50,027 nt of DNA from contig CP070806.1 of NCBI GenBank assembly GCA_020343675.1, positions 2,318,411 to 2,368,437 on the forward strand. The letters are read 5' to 3'. The notes beneath the pieces are model-generated. The model did not search any database, was not told the origin of the DNA, and saw only the letters and a list, made by a program, of their open reading frames with translations. Each line of letters opens with the position of its first letter. Position 1 is the stretch's first letter. The position numbers were made by a program, and so were the translations under genes. This DNA is from Phycisphaerales bacterium (GTDB lineage: Bacteria > Planctomycetota > Phycisphaerae > Sedimentisphaerales > Anaerobacaceae). Below, in pieces: positions 24,319 through 32,524 of this stretch.

Positions 24319-25137
24319 TCACGAAACCTGGAGCGGCAATCGTATCGTAAAGGATGTTCCTTTTCCAGGCTCACTGTTAACGCTTATGGTTCCCTTGTGC
24401 GTGTCCACGATTTTCTTTGCCGTCGGCAGGCCCATGCCGCTGCCGCGGGGGCGAGATGAGTGGTACGCGTCGAAAATCTGCGGCAGCCTTTCCGGTGCGA
24501 TGCCGTGGCCCGTATCGCTGATCTCTATGATTGCCTCTTTGTCCTGGCGCTGCGTCTTGACCATCAACTCACCGCCGTCGCTCATGGCCTGCTGGGCGTT
24601 AATGAACAGATTGAGCATGACCTGTTTTACCATATCTGCGTCCACCTTGCAAACGAGTGGCTCGGGATGCAGGCTCTGCCGGATGGTCACCGAGCGGCTG
24701 TACGCCTGGGGCGAGTAGAAATCGATCATGTCGCCGACAAGCTCGTTGACATCCGTGCTCGCCAACTGCAATTCAGTCCTGTCGATGTAGCGCAGAAAAC
24801 CTTCGAGTATATGCGCGAGCCGGTCCGTTTCCTTTTGGATGACCGCGATTTTCCTGCTTGCCCTGGCGAGTCCCGGCTCGTCTCTGCGCCCGCCCGCTTG
24901 GCCGGACCTGGCCTGGCCGGAAATCTCCAACTCTTCACTAACGAGTTCCAGGTTGATCTTGATGGTCGAGAGGGGGTTCTTGATTTCGTGGGCAAGCCGG
25001 CCGGTGAGCTTGCTCAGCTCTTCGAGTTGCGCGCGATGGCCCTGACCGTTCTCCTGAGTTCTGGAGGTCCTTTTATATAGAGATAGCACAGCACCGGTCA
25101 GCAAGCCAATAACAAAACCACCAACAAAATGCAGCAC
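24319..25137 (-). CDS. Membrane-anchored sensor histidine kinase
   Basis: The 272-residue protein has one N-terminal transmembrane helix (VGGFVIGLLTGAVLSLY), a dimerisation domain with His50 in GRLAHEIKNPLS, and a HATPase domain with LFINAQQA (N box), ISDTGHGI (G1) and GSGMGLPTA (G2). There is no extracytoplasmic sensor domain. A Gly/Ala/Arg-rich insertion (SGQARSGQAGGRRDEPGLAR, about 73-92) interrupts the helical hairpin after the H box. The GTG start lies directly after the TAG of pnp, with GAGGGG inside the pnp end as its ribosome binding site, so translation is probably coupled to pnp. Confidence 0.93.
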   Translation of the reverse strand: MLHFVGGFVIGLLTGAVLSLYKRTSRTQENGQGHRAQLEELSKLTGRLAHEIKNPLSTIKINLELVSEELEISGQARSGQAGGRRDEPGLARASRKIAVIQKETDRLAHILEGFLRYIDRTELQLASTDVNELVGDMIDFYSPQAYSRSVTIRQSLHPEPLVCKVDADMVKQVMLNLFINAQQAMSDGGELMVKTQRQDKEAIIEISDTGHGIAPERLPQIFDAYHSSRPRGSGMGLPTAKKIVDTHKGTISVNSEPGKGTSFTIRLPLQVS

Positions 25138-27276
25138 CTATTTCCCCTCTGTCTTTTCTTTCTTGCGCGTCTCCGCAAGAGCGGCTTTGCGGGAGAGCTT
25201 CAATCGGCCCTGATCATCGATGGAGATTAATTTGACGGGTATCAGGTCGCCCATTTTGCAGACATCCTCGACGCTCTTGACGTAGCCTTCGCTCAGCTCG
25301 CTGATGTGGCACAGGCCCTCGACGCCAGGTATGATTTCAACGAATACCCCAAAATCCTTTACGGACACGACTCGCGACTGGTCATACACGCGTCCGATTT
25401 TTGGGGGTTGCGTAATCGTCTCGATGATCTCTCTGGCCTTGAGGTGACCCTCCCCGCCGAGACAGCTGATGTAGATTGTTCCATCCTCTTCGACTTCGAT
25501 GGTCGTATCGGTTTGTTCCTGAATGCCCTTGATGACTTTTCCGCCCGGGCCAATGACTTTGCCAATCATCTCCGGATCGATTTCAATGCTGACCAGCTTC
25601 GGTGCGTAAACGCTCAATTCAGGCCTGGGTGCACTGATGGCCTCGGTCATGACCTTCAGAATCTGGAGGCGTGCGGTTCTTGCCCGCTCCAGGGCCTCGA
25701 CCATAACATTGTGCGCCAGCCCCTCGGCTTTTATGTCGAGCTGTATGGCCGTGACGCCTTCGACTGTTCCTGCTACCTTGAAATCCATTTCCCCGAAGTG
25801 GTCTTCTTCGCCGGTGATGTCGGTCAGCAGCTCGTTCCGGCCTTGGCCATCACTGATCAGGCCGATAGATATGCCGGCTACGGGCCTGGTGATCGGAACG
25901 CCTGCGTCCATCAGAGCCAGTGTACCGCCACAGACTGAAGCCATTGAGCTCGAACCGTTTGATTCAGTAATGTCGGAGACGACTCTGACGGTGTACGCGA
26001 ATTCATCGTCCGGCGGCCTCACCGCCTCCAGGGCCTTCTCGGCGAGGACCCCGTGCCCTATTTCTCTTCGGCCGACACCGCGAACCGGTCTGACCTCGCC
26101 CACGGCGAAAGGCGGGAAATTGTAATGCAGCGTGAAGTTCTGAGCATACTCATCCAATAAGCCGTCGATGATCTGCGCATCCCTGATCGTACCGAGTGTA
26201 ATGCTCACGAGCGATTGCGTCTCCCCGCGCGTGAATAGCGCCGAGCCGTGCGTTCTGGGCAGAATCCCCACTTCGCACGCAATCGGCCGAACGTCATTAT
26301 AACCCCTGCCGTCGGGCCTCTTTCCTTCCAGCAGCAGCTTCTTGATGACCTGGCCCTCGATTTTTCCGAGGATTCGCTTGATGAGCGCTTTGTCACACTT
26401 GAGATCCTGCGCCTGCGGGCTGCCCTCTTCAGGACAGTACTGCGCCAGGACTTGCTCAAACAGTTCCTGAACGCCGGTGCTGCGCCGCTGCTTTTCCGGG
26501 ATTTGTTTGAGCTCGGAGAGTTTGTCTGCGATTTCCGAATAGATTCTTGAATGGAGCTGCTCGCCATCTTCCACGAGGGGGATTTCCTTTTCCACCCCGA
26601 CCTTGTCGCGCAGCTCTTCAATCAGCTCACATATCTCACAGACCGTTTCTTGTGCCGTCGCGATGGCTTCCGCGATGACGCCTTCCGGCAGCTGCTTGGC
26701 ACCGACTTCAATCATGTTCATCGCGTCTTTTCGGCCGCCGAGCAGCAGATTCAGGTCGCCTTCGGCAATCTGTTTGTGTGTGGGGTTGACCACGAACTCG
26801 CCGTTGACCCGGCCCAAACGGCAGGCCCCGATGGGCCCCATGAATGGAATCTTGCTGATGGTCAGGGCCGCACTGGCACCGATCATAGCCAGAATATCCG
26901 GGTCGTTTTCGCGGTCCGCGCTGAGCACATTGGCAATGACCTGCACCTCCTGGAAGTAGCCCTCTGGAAACAGCGGGCGAATCGGCCGGTCGATTTGCCT
27001 GGCCGTAAGCGTTTCCTTGGTGCTTGGCCTTCCCTCTCGCTTGATGAAGCCGCCCGGGAACTTACCGGCGGCGCTGTGCTTCTCTCGATACTCCACGCTC
27101 AGTGGGAAAAAATCGATATCCTCGAATCTTGGGGGGGCCGTCACGGCGGCGACGAGAACGACGGTATCGCCGTAGTGAACCACGACGGCTCCGTCGGCCT
27201 GTTTGGCAATTCTGCCCGTTTCGATGGACAAAGTCCTGCCTGCAATCTGTCTTTCCACTTTACAAGAATCAGTCAT
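25138..27276 (-). CDS. pnp: Polynucleotide phosphorylase
   Basis: The 712-residue protein has the usual length and order: two RNase PH domains separated by a helical region, a KH domain (KVIGPGGKVIKGIQEQTDT, about 560-620) and an S1 domain (GRVYDQSRVVSVKDFGVFVE, about 630-700). The second core shows FTRGETQSL and DAGVPITRPVAGISIGL. It degrades RNA 3' to 5' with phosphate and takes part in mRNA turnover. It lies 98 bases after rpsO, the conserved bacterial arrangement, and is followed without a gap by the histidine kinase. Confidence 0.98.
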   Translation of the reverse strand: MTDSCKVERQIAGRTLSIETGRIAKQADGAVVVHYGDTVVLVAAVTAPPRFEDIDFFPLSVEYREKHSAAGKFPGGFIKREGRPSTKETLTARQIDRPIRPLFPEGYFQEVQVIANVLSADRENDPDILAMIGASAALTISKIPFMGPIGACRLGRVNGEFVVNPTHKQIAEGDLNLLLGGRKDAMNMIEVGAKQLPEGVIAEAIATAQETVCEICELIEELRDKVGVEKEIPLVEDGEQLHSRIYSEIADKLSELKQIPEKQRRSTGVQELFEQVLAQYCPEEGSPQAQDLKCDKALIKRILGKIEGQVIKKLLLEGKRPDGRGYNDVRPIACEVGILPRTHGSALFTRGETQSLVSITLGTIRDAQIIDGLLDEYAQNFTLHYNFPPFAVGEVRPVRGVGRREIGHGVLAEKALEAVRPPDDEFAYTVRVVSDITESNGSSSMASVCGGTLALMDAGVPITRPVAGISIGLISDGQGRNELLTDITGEEDHFGEMDFKVAGTVEGVTAIQLDIKAEGLAHNVMVEALERARTARLQILKVMTEAISAPRPELSVYAPKLVSIEIDPEMIGKVIGPGGKVIKGIQEQTDTTIEVEEDGTIYISCLGGEGHLKAREIIETITQPPKIGRVYDQSRVVSVKDFGVFVEIIPGVEGLCHISELSEGYVKSVEDVCKMGDLIPVKLISIDDQGRLKLSRKAALAETRKKEKTEGK

Positions 27277-27318
27277 ATATTACCTCGCTGGGAACGCCTG
27301 TCCCCAAGAAAGCGTAGC

Positions 27319-27362
27319 GCACACGATTTCAGCACACCAAAAAAGGGGCGGGGTTCGTGTGC
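27319..27362 (-). promoter_or_regulatory. Leader structure between rpsO and pnp with two alternative stems
   Basis: On the minus strand GCACACGA (27362-27355) can pair perfectly with TCGTGTGC (27326-27319). Its first six bases can instead pair with GTGTGC (27337-27332), with the C-rich run CCCCGCCCCTTTTTT in the loop. The nearer stem encloses that C/T-rich loop; the farther one closes the whole region. In enterobacteria pnp is autoregulated through an RNase III hairpin at this same place, so this is a plausible counterpart. Confidence 0.5.
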
Positions 27363-27374
27363 ATTTCTACTCTG

Positions 27375-27641
27375 TTACTTGCGCAAACCAAGCCGGGATA
27401 TGATGTCTTGGTAGCGCTTGGTGTCGTTCTTGTTCACATACTTGAGCAACGCGGATCGCGTGCCGACCATTTTCAGCAAACCCCGTCGGGAAGCATGGTC
27501 TTTGCGGTGATTTTTGAGATGCTCGGTGAGGTCATTAATCCTCTTCGTCAACAGTGCAATCTGCACTTCAGGCGACCCCGTGTCGCCCTCATGGGTCTCA
27601 AAATCATCAATAATCTTCGTTTTTTCCTGCTTCGTCAGCAT
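27375..27641 (-). CDS. rpsO: 30S ribosomal protein S15
   Basis: The 88-residue product has the family's normal length and the signature [19 protein letters not shown], then [15 protein letters not shown] and [13 protein letters not shown]. It binds 16S rRNA early in 30S assembly. A frame extension to a GTG at 27665 adds eight residues not usual in S15. I chose the ATG at 27641 because it aligns with the family start, although GGAAAAG is close to it. Confidence 0.97.
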   Translation of the reverse strand: MLTKQEKTKIIDDFETHEGDTGSPEVQIALLTKRINDLTEHLKNHRKDHASRRGLLKMVGTRSALLKYVNKNDTKRYQDIISRLGLRK

Positions 27642-27710
27642 CTTTTCCGACAAATCCTTTCTCACATACCCATCTATACCTATCTTAACCCTTCATCATT
27701 TAACCGGGAA

Positions 27711-27739
27711 ATTATACCGGCGTGTTTGGGTATTTGCAA
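27711..27739 (-). promoter_or_regulatory. Sigma-70-type promoter of rpsO-pnp
   Basis: On the minus strand TTGCAA (27739-27734) and a perfect TATAAT (27716-27711) are separated by 17 bases. The transcript would begin near 27704 with a leader of about 63 bases before rpsO. Confidence 0.8.
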
Positions 27740-27760
27740 ACCTTTTTTCCGGGGCGAGGG

Positions 27761-27800
27761 AAAAAAGAATTTGGCCCCCGAACCCGCCCTTTGCAGGGCC
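27761..27800 (-). terminator. Possible terminator after the TOPRIM-like gene
   Basis: On the minus strand GGCCC (27800-27796) can pair with GGGCC (27777-27773) around a GC-rich loop that contains its own short stem. AAATTC and six T follow. A second inverted repeat, TTTTTTCC/GGAAAAAA, overlaps at 27743-27766. Spacing is acceptable but the main stem is short. Confidence 0.35.
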
Positions 27801-27881
27801 AGGCCCATGTGTTTTCGCGAGGGACACCCCGGCCCAGGAATAAATACCCAAAACATGGAGGTCAGCAGACGTTCATTTGGG

Positions 27882-28352
27882 CTAAGATTCTTGCTCAACA
27901 AGCCATTGACGCAGAAGATGGATTCCGCTGTCTCGCTCTTTCAGTTCTGCAAGGAAGCGCTGAAAGCCACCCTTTAGCTCATATCGGGGGATGCCGTGTA
28001 AATGATCTGGGTCGGTGGGAAGACCGTATTCTTCCGGCTTAATATCTGACGACCTGGCTCTCTGGAACAGCCAATCCTCAAGCCTCGGACAGACGATAAC
28101 GAGCCTTTTGGTCTTGTCATCCCGTCGGGCGAGCAGGCGGAGTCCTTCTGCCGCTTGCAGTTCTTCATAGTTATCCAGGTCGCGAGGTTGAGCGCTGGAC
28201 GGGTCTTCATCTATCAGACCGATTGCGCAATCGAACTTAAGCACTCGTTTGACCACCTCACCCTTGCACCGCTCGTGACGTAACTGCTTCCCGCGCACTC
28301 CCAGGGCATGAAGCAGGGCCGCATCCGGATAACACTCCACGAGGATCCTCAT
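27882..28352 (-). CDS. Small TOPRIM-like protein, partner of the adjacent ATPase
   Basis: The 156-residue protein begins RILVECYPDAALLHALG and continues to AIGLIDEDPSS. Glu6 and the pair Asp48/Asp50 have the spacing of the metal-binding residues of TOPRIM domains, found in topoisomerases, OLD nucleases and related phosphotransfer enzymes. The rest (RLVIVCPRLEDWLFQ, then a helical C-terminus) also resembles DUF4435/DUF3226-like TOPRIM proteins. The ATG overlaps the ATPase stop (ATGA), so the two are translated together. The likely role is a nuclease or nuclease-like effector controlled by the ATPase. The fold assignment is from motifs only. Confidence 0.6.
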   Translation of the reverse strand: MRILVECYPDAALLHALGVRGKQLRHERCKGEVVKRVLKFDCAIGLIDEDPSSAQPRDLDNYEELQAAEGLRLLARRDDKTKRLVIVCPRLEDWLFQRARSSDIKPEEYGLPTDPDHLHGIPRYELKGGFQRFLAELKERDSGIHLLRQWLVEQES

Positions 28353-29323
28353 TCCTCTGCCTCGATGAATCGATCCAGATTGAAGAAAGGATCCGCCTCC
28401 ATCAAATCGATAACCTGATCAGGCGTCAGGGGCTTGACCCGCGTCTGGAAGTCCTTGAAGTAGGTAATAAAGACTTGAATATCCTCTTTGCGGGCTTTCT
28501 CGATGATAGCCGAGAGTAGATACGGATTGTGCGTGGCGATGAAGAACTGGTTGGTCTTATCCAGGGCGATCCTCTCGCCGAGGAACTTGGTATAGTAAGG
28601 AAAGGCATTAGACTCCGGCTCCTCGAAGACCAGCACTGAGTCCTTGTTCGAGGCGACGGCCACCGTGTAAAAGATGATCCGACGAAGGGTATCAGAGGTC
28701 AGGGTATATGGGATTGCCGACACCCAACCGTCAACGTCTTTCTGGAGTTCAAAGGTTCTCTCGTGGCGCCGTGCGACTAGCTTGAAGCCGTACTTTTCGA
28801 AGAATTCCTTCATCATATTTCGGAGAACCTCAGCCCCGTAGACGACTGCGAATAGGTTTATTCCATTCGGTGGTTTGAGGCTGCCTGCTTCTTTGTCGTC
28901 ATACTTCACCACGTTCTCGAAACGAAAGAACTTGATGGAAAAAGCCAAGCTATTCGCGGAGCCGCTGAAACCCCCGTGGTGATTCAAGGCTGCAAACGGT
29001 CCAGGACTGTTACGTTCAAGTCGAAACGCAAAATTCTCACTCTCGAAGCGAACGTATAATTCTGCCGGGGGATTGCCTGATAAAGATACTTCAATCTCTC
29101 GATCCAATAATTGATCGTAGAAGAGGTTTTCCATAAGTTCAAACCGGACATAGTCGCCGAGAGGTGCTTGTCCTGGGCGTCCACACCAAGACAACAGTGC
29201 CAGCGCCTCTAAGATGTTAGACTTGCCTGTGTTGGGTTCGCCGATGAACAGGTTCACCTTCTTGCACTCTATATCCAATTGACGAACCGATTTGAAATTC
29301 GATACGCTTAGCTTTGTAATCAT
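28349..29323 (-). CDS. ABC/SMC-like ATPase of the OLD/AAA15-21 type
   Basis: The 324-residue protein starts ITKLSVSNFKSVRQLDI and has Walker A GEPNTGKSN (28-36), a signature-like LTSDTLRRI (208-216), Walker B VLVFEEPE (230-237, with Glu in place of the usual Asp) and an H-loop ATHNPYLL (263-270). It lacks a long coiled coil and a fused TOPRIM domain, unlike OLD proteins. An ORF extension to 29380 exists, but the promoter at 29392-29419 would place the transcript start about there, so the ATG at 29323 is preferred. Such ATPases sense invasion or DNA ends in several defence systems; here the paired gene suggests a split OLD-like module. Confidence 0.85.
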   Translation of the reverse strand: MITKLSVSNFKSVRQLDIECKKVNLFIGEPNTGKSNILEALALLSWCGRPGQAPLGDYVRFELMENLFYDQLLDREIEVSLSGNPPAELYVRFESENFAFRLERNSPGPFAALNHHGGFSGSANSLAFSIKFFRFENVVKYDDKEAGSLKPPNGINLFAVVYGAEVLRNMMKEFFEKYGFKLVARRHERTFELQKDVDGWVSAIPYTLTSDTLRRIIFYTVAVASNKDSVLVFEEPESNAFPYYTKFLGERIALDKTNQFFIATHNPYLLSAIIEKARKEDIQVFITYFKDFQTRVKPLTPDQVIDLMEADPFFNLDRFIEAEE

Positions 29324-29391
29324 AGCCACAATTCCAATTGGAGCTTCTTGGGACGAACGACTATTGAGCAATTTTTCCACGGATAAGAAGA

Positions 29392-29419
29392 ATTATAGCC
29401 AAGGCGGTGCGAGAGCCAA
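29392..29419 (-). promoter_or_regulatory. Sigma-70-type promoter of the ATPase-TOPRIM pair
   Basis: On the minus strand TTGGCT (29419-29414) and TATAAT (29397-29392) are 16 bases apart. The transcript would begin near 29385, about 60 bases before the ATPase start, so the pair can be expressed independently of ruvX upstream. Confidence 0.65.
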
Positions 29420-29436
29420 GAGAAAAAACAGTGGTT

Positions 29437-29871
29437 TTAGTAGGGATTCGTCCCGGCGTCGCCGGGGCTGCGCTTTTGTTCGAGGAAGGCTTCGAGGATT
29501 TCGGCGGCGGCGACGGCGTCCAGCCGCTTTTTCTGCTTGCCCTTGGTAAGATTGGCCGGGGCGAGCTTCTCTTCGGCACTAAAGCTGCTCAACCGTTCAT
29601 CATGGAGATAGACCGGGATGGACAGAGAAGTTCGCAATTGATCGGCGAACTTCCGCACAAGCTTCGTCTGGGAACTCTCGGAACCGTCCATGTTGATGGG
29701 CAGCCCGAGTAGAATGGCTTCGACGCCCTCGGCCTCGACAATCTCCGCGATCTTTGAGGGCAGTTTCTTCGTTCCTTCAATCACGGCCAGGGGCGAGGCG
29801 ATGGTCTCGGCGGCGTCACAAATGGCCAGGCCGGTGCGTCGAGTCCCGTAGTCTATCGCCAGGTATCTCAT
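29437..29871 (-). CDS. ruvX: RuvX/YqgF-family Holliday junction resolvase or 16S rRNA-processing nuclease
   Basis: The 144-residue protein has the YqgF RNase H-like fold motifs: YLAIDYGTRRTGLAICD, ILLGLPINMDGSESSQ, YLHDERLSSFSAE and KKRLDAVAAAEILEAFL, which carry the acidic active-site residues. In E. coli the homologue processes pre-16S rRNA; in others it resolves Holliday junctions. The open frame extends 42 codons upstream, but the ATG at 29871 matches the family start and follows GAGAAAG. It is the last gene of the carbohydrate series and ends the run before the ATPase promoter. Confidence 0.95.
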   Translation of the reverse strand: MRYLAIDYGTRRTGLAICDAAETIASPLAVIEGTKKLPSKIAEIVEAEGVEAILLGLPINMDGSESSQTKLVRKFADQLRTSLSIPVYLHDERLSSFSAEEKLAPANLTKGKQKKRLDAVAAAEILEAFLEQKRSPGDAGTNPY

Positions 29872-29914
29872 TGTTCTTTCTCGGACACCGGATGGGGGCT
29901 TGCCGGCGCCTCGG

Positions 29915-31003
29915 TCACAGGAACTTCTGGCCGCCGTGCTGCTTGATAAGATCGACCAGCTCCTTGAGTCTATGGGTCTGGTCGATGTGGCAGACAAGCG
30001 TTACATCCGGGCTGTGCGCCACGACCATGTTCTCCAAGCCGATGCCGGCGATCAGGTGGCCTTTGTCTTCGGTGACGATGATGCTGTTCCTGCAGTCGAG
30101 CAGCTCGCTTTGGCCGGCGACGACGATGTTTTTATTTTGATCGGAGCTGATAATATCGGCAAGGGCCGCGAAGGAACCCATGTCGAGCCAGCGGCAATCC
30201 AGCTTGATGGCATTGACGGCCTCGGCTTTTTCCATGACCGCAAAATCAATACTGATCTTGGGTAGCTTCACGAACCACTCCCGAAGGATCTGCTCCTGCT
30301 TCGGGCTGTCCCATCCGGCTTGAATCCGCGCCAGCGGCTCGGTGGCCTCGGGCAGGAACTTCGCCAGACTCGCAAGTATCGTCCGGGCCTTCCAGACGAA
30401 CATGCCCGAATTCCAGAAGTACTGACCGGTCTGGACATACTGCCTTGCCGTTTCGTCGTCCGGCTTTTCCTTGAACGCTTCCACTTTAAAAATCTTATTC
30501 TTGCAGCCGGGACAGTCACGTGTATCGACGCATTTTATGTACCCGAGCAGTGTGCTGGGGAACGTCGGCTGGATGCCGAACGTTATGAGGTTATCGGGAT
30601 TGCTCCTGATAAATGTCAGCGCATCTTTGAGGGCCTGCTCCAGCACGTCGGCCGGCTCGATGATCTGGTCGGCGGTCACCACGGCCATCGTGGCGTCGGG
30701 GTCGTATTTGGCCAGGACAGTCGAAACCAGCCCTATCGCGCCGGCGGTGTCGCGCACAGCCGGCTCGGCGACGACGTTGTTGTAAGGCAGCCCGGGGAGG
30801 TTCTCGCGCACCACGTCGGCGTAGCCGGCATTGGTCAGGACGATGATATTCCGAATGTCGAAGACAGGCCGCAGACGGTCGAAACACCGGCGAAGAAGCG
30901 TCTGGCCGTCAAGGAGCTGCAAGACCTGCTTCGGACGCTTCTCCCGGCTCAGAGGCCACAAACGCTTGCCCGTCCCCCCTGCCATAATCACTGCGTAATC
31001 CAT
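29915..31003 (-). CDS. manC: Mannose-1-phosphate guanylyltransferase
   Basis: The 362-residue protein contains the nucleotidyltransferase signature MAGGTGKRLWPLSREKRPKQ, AVVTADQII, FKEKPD and YFWNSGMFVWK, typical of enzymes that make GDP-mannose from GTP and mannose 1-phosphate. It lacks the phosphomannose isomerase domain of the bifunctional form. AGGA lies eight bases before the ATG at 31003; an extension of nine codons has no good site. It lies 39 bases after pgi, placing fructose-6-phosphate supply and GDP-mannose synthesis together. Confidence 0.93.
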   Translation of the reverse strand: MDYAVIMAGGTGKRLWPLSREKRPKQVLQLLDGQTLLRRCFDRLRPVFDIRNIIVLTNAGYADVVRENLPGLPYNNVVAEPAVRDTAGAIGLVSTVLAKYDPDATMAVVTADQIIEPADVLEQALKDALTFIRSNPDNLITFGIQPTFPSTLLGYIKCVDTRDCPGCKNKIFKVEAFKEKPDDETARQYVQTGQYFWNSGMFVWKARTILASLAKFLPEATEPLARIQAGWDSPKQEQILREWFVKLPKISIDFAVMEKAEAVNAIKLDCRWLDMGSFAALADIISSDQNKNIVVAGQSELLDCRNSIIVTEDKGHLIAGIGLENMVVAHSPDVTLVCHIDQTHRLKELVDLIKQHGGQKFL

Positions 31004-31042
31004 TGTCGTATCCTGTGCTGTCTGGCTCAAATCTGAACGGAA

Positions 31043-32473
31043 TCAAACCAGGAAGTTCTCATCGACGTTCGTCTCGGCCCGGATGTCGTTGGCGAATTGC
31101 GCATACGTATAGTCGTCCTTATAGTTGCCTTCTTTGCCCATGAGTGCGAACGTGGCTTCTTTGCCCAATTCCACAGCGGGCTGGTCGTAAGGATTGATAC
31201 CGAACAAGGCACCCGCCAAAGACGTCGTGACCTCGAAAAAGTAAATGAATTGCCCCACTGTATGTGCACTGACCCGGTCAAAAAGCACCGTCAGGCAGGG
31301 ACGCTTGTCGCGCAACAATGCGTACTCGGTGCCTCTTTTTTCGTTGTTAAGCAGTGAGCCCAGGTCCTTGCCCGCGAGGTAGCCAAGCTCCGCAGCGCAG
31401 TCGGGGGCCGGGCCGATCTTAAGCTGCTGGCCGTGATGATCGACCTGCAGGAACGTGAAGAGCTTGTCGTTGGGGCCCTCGCGATACAACTGCACCTGGC
31501 TGTGCTGGTCGGTCGCGCCGAGCGCCTTGATGGGCGTTGGGCCTACGCACACCTCGCTGCCCTTCAGGTCGAATCTCTTGCCGAGGCTTTCGGCCCACAG
31601 TTGCCGGTACCAGTCCGCCATGTCCTTCAGGGCGCAACTATAGGGCATGATGACCGAATTTCTCTTGCCGTGCGTGTAGAAGTGGTAATGGATCGCGGCA
31701 TTCAGGGCCGCGGGATTCTCTCTGAAACTCTCGCGGCTGACTCTTGCATCCATATCGCGCGCCCCGGCCAGCAATCCGTCGATGTCGATGCCGCACATCG
31801 CGGCGCTGAGCAAGCCAACGGCGCTCAATACGCTGAAGCGCCCGCCGACGCCGTCGGGAACTTCAAGACATCGCAAATTCGCATCCATCGCGATGGTGCG
31901 GAGAGTCCCTTTGTCGGCGTCGGTCGTTGCCACGACGTGGTCTCTGAGCCCTTCAGGGCCCAGCCTATCCATGAGCAATTGACGGACTATCATAAACTGG
32001 CTGGCCGTCTCTGCGGTTCGTCCCGATTTGCTGATGACGTTGAACATCGTGTTGTCGAGCTTGTCCTCGACCCAGTCCAGAAACGAAGCGAATTGTGCCG
32101 GATCGACGTTGTCGAAAACAAACAGCCGGGGTCCCCTTCTTTGGGTTCCATCGAGATTATACATCGAAGGATTCAGCGCCGTTTGAAGGGCGATGTTGCC
32201 AAGCGCCGAGCCGCCGATTCCGAGCACGACAAAGACTTCACAGCCCTCTTTGATTTCGGCCACCAGTTCTCTGACGTTCTCGGCGGTTTCTGTTTTGTAA
32301 GGAAGATCCCTGTAGGGGGTCTTGCCGGCCGTGCGCTCGTTGTTAATCTGTGCTATGAGAGGCAAGGTGTGCTCGGCAAGGGCATCGAATTGGGCGGTTG
32401 TGATGCCGTGCTCATCGCCGATGACATCGGCCATGACATTTTTGTAGTGAAGCTTGATTTGTGATTTTGCCAC
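31043..32473 (-). CDS. pgi: Glucose-6-phosphate isomerase
   Basis: The 476-residue cytosolic enzyme shows FVVLGIGGSALGN, ISKSGRTAETASQF, PDGVGGRFSVLS, the catalytic glutamate in LWAESLGKRFD and the histidine in GATDQHSQVQL. It interconverts glucose 6-phosphate and fructose 6-phosphate. The start is a GTG preceded by GAAAGGA at ten bases. It stands between the GH2 gene and manC, with short gaps on both sides, so sugars released outside the cell could be fed into glycolysis and nucleotide-sugar synthesis by the same transcript. Confidence 0.96.
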   Translation of the reverse strand: MAKSQIKLHYKNVMADVIGDEHGITTAQFDALAEHTLPLIAQINNERTAGKTPYRDLPYKTETAENVRELVAEIKEGCEVFVVLGIGGSALGNIALQTALNPSMYNLDGTQRRGPRLFVFDNVDPAQFASFLDWVEDKLDNTMFNVISKSGRTAETASQFMIVRQLLMDRLGPEGLRDHVVATTDADKGTLRTIAMDANLRCLEVPDGVGGRFSVLSAVGLLSAAMCGIDIDGLLAGARDMDARVSRESFRENPAALNAAIHYHFYTHGKRNSVIMPYSCALKDMADWYRQLWAESLGKRFDLKGSEVCVGPTPIKALGATDQHSQVQLYREGPNDKLFTFLQVDHHGQQLKIGPAPDCAAELGYLAGKDLGSLLNNEKRGTEYALLRDKRPCLTVLFDRVSAHTVGQFIYFFEVTTSLAGALFGINPYDQPAVELGKEATFALMGKEGNYKDDYTYAQFANDIRAETNVDENFLV

Positions 32474-32524
32474 TCGCGTCTTTTCCTTTCGGTATGGTTC
32501 TTACAGCTTCTCCAAAACGTCTGG

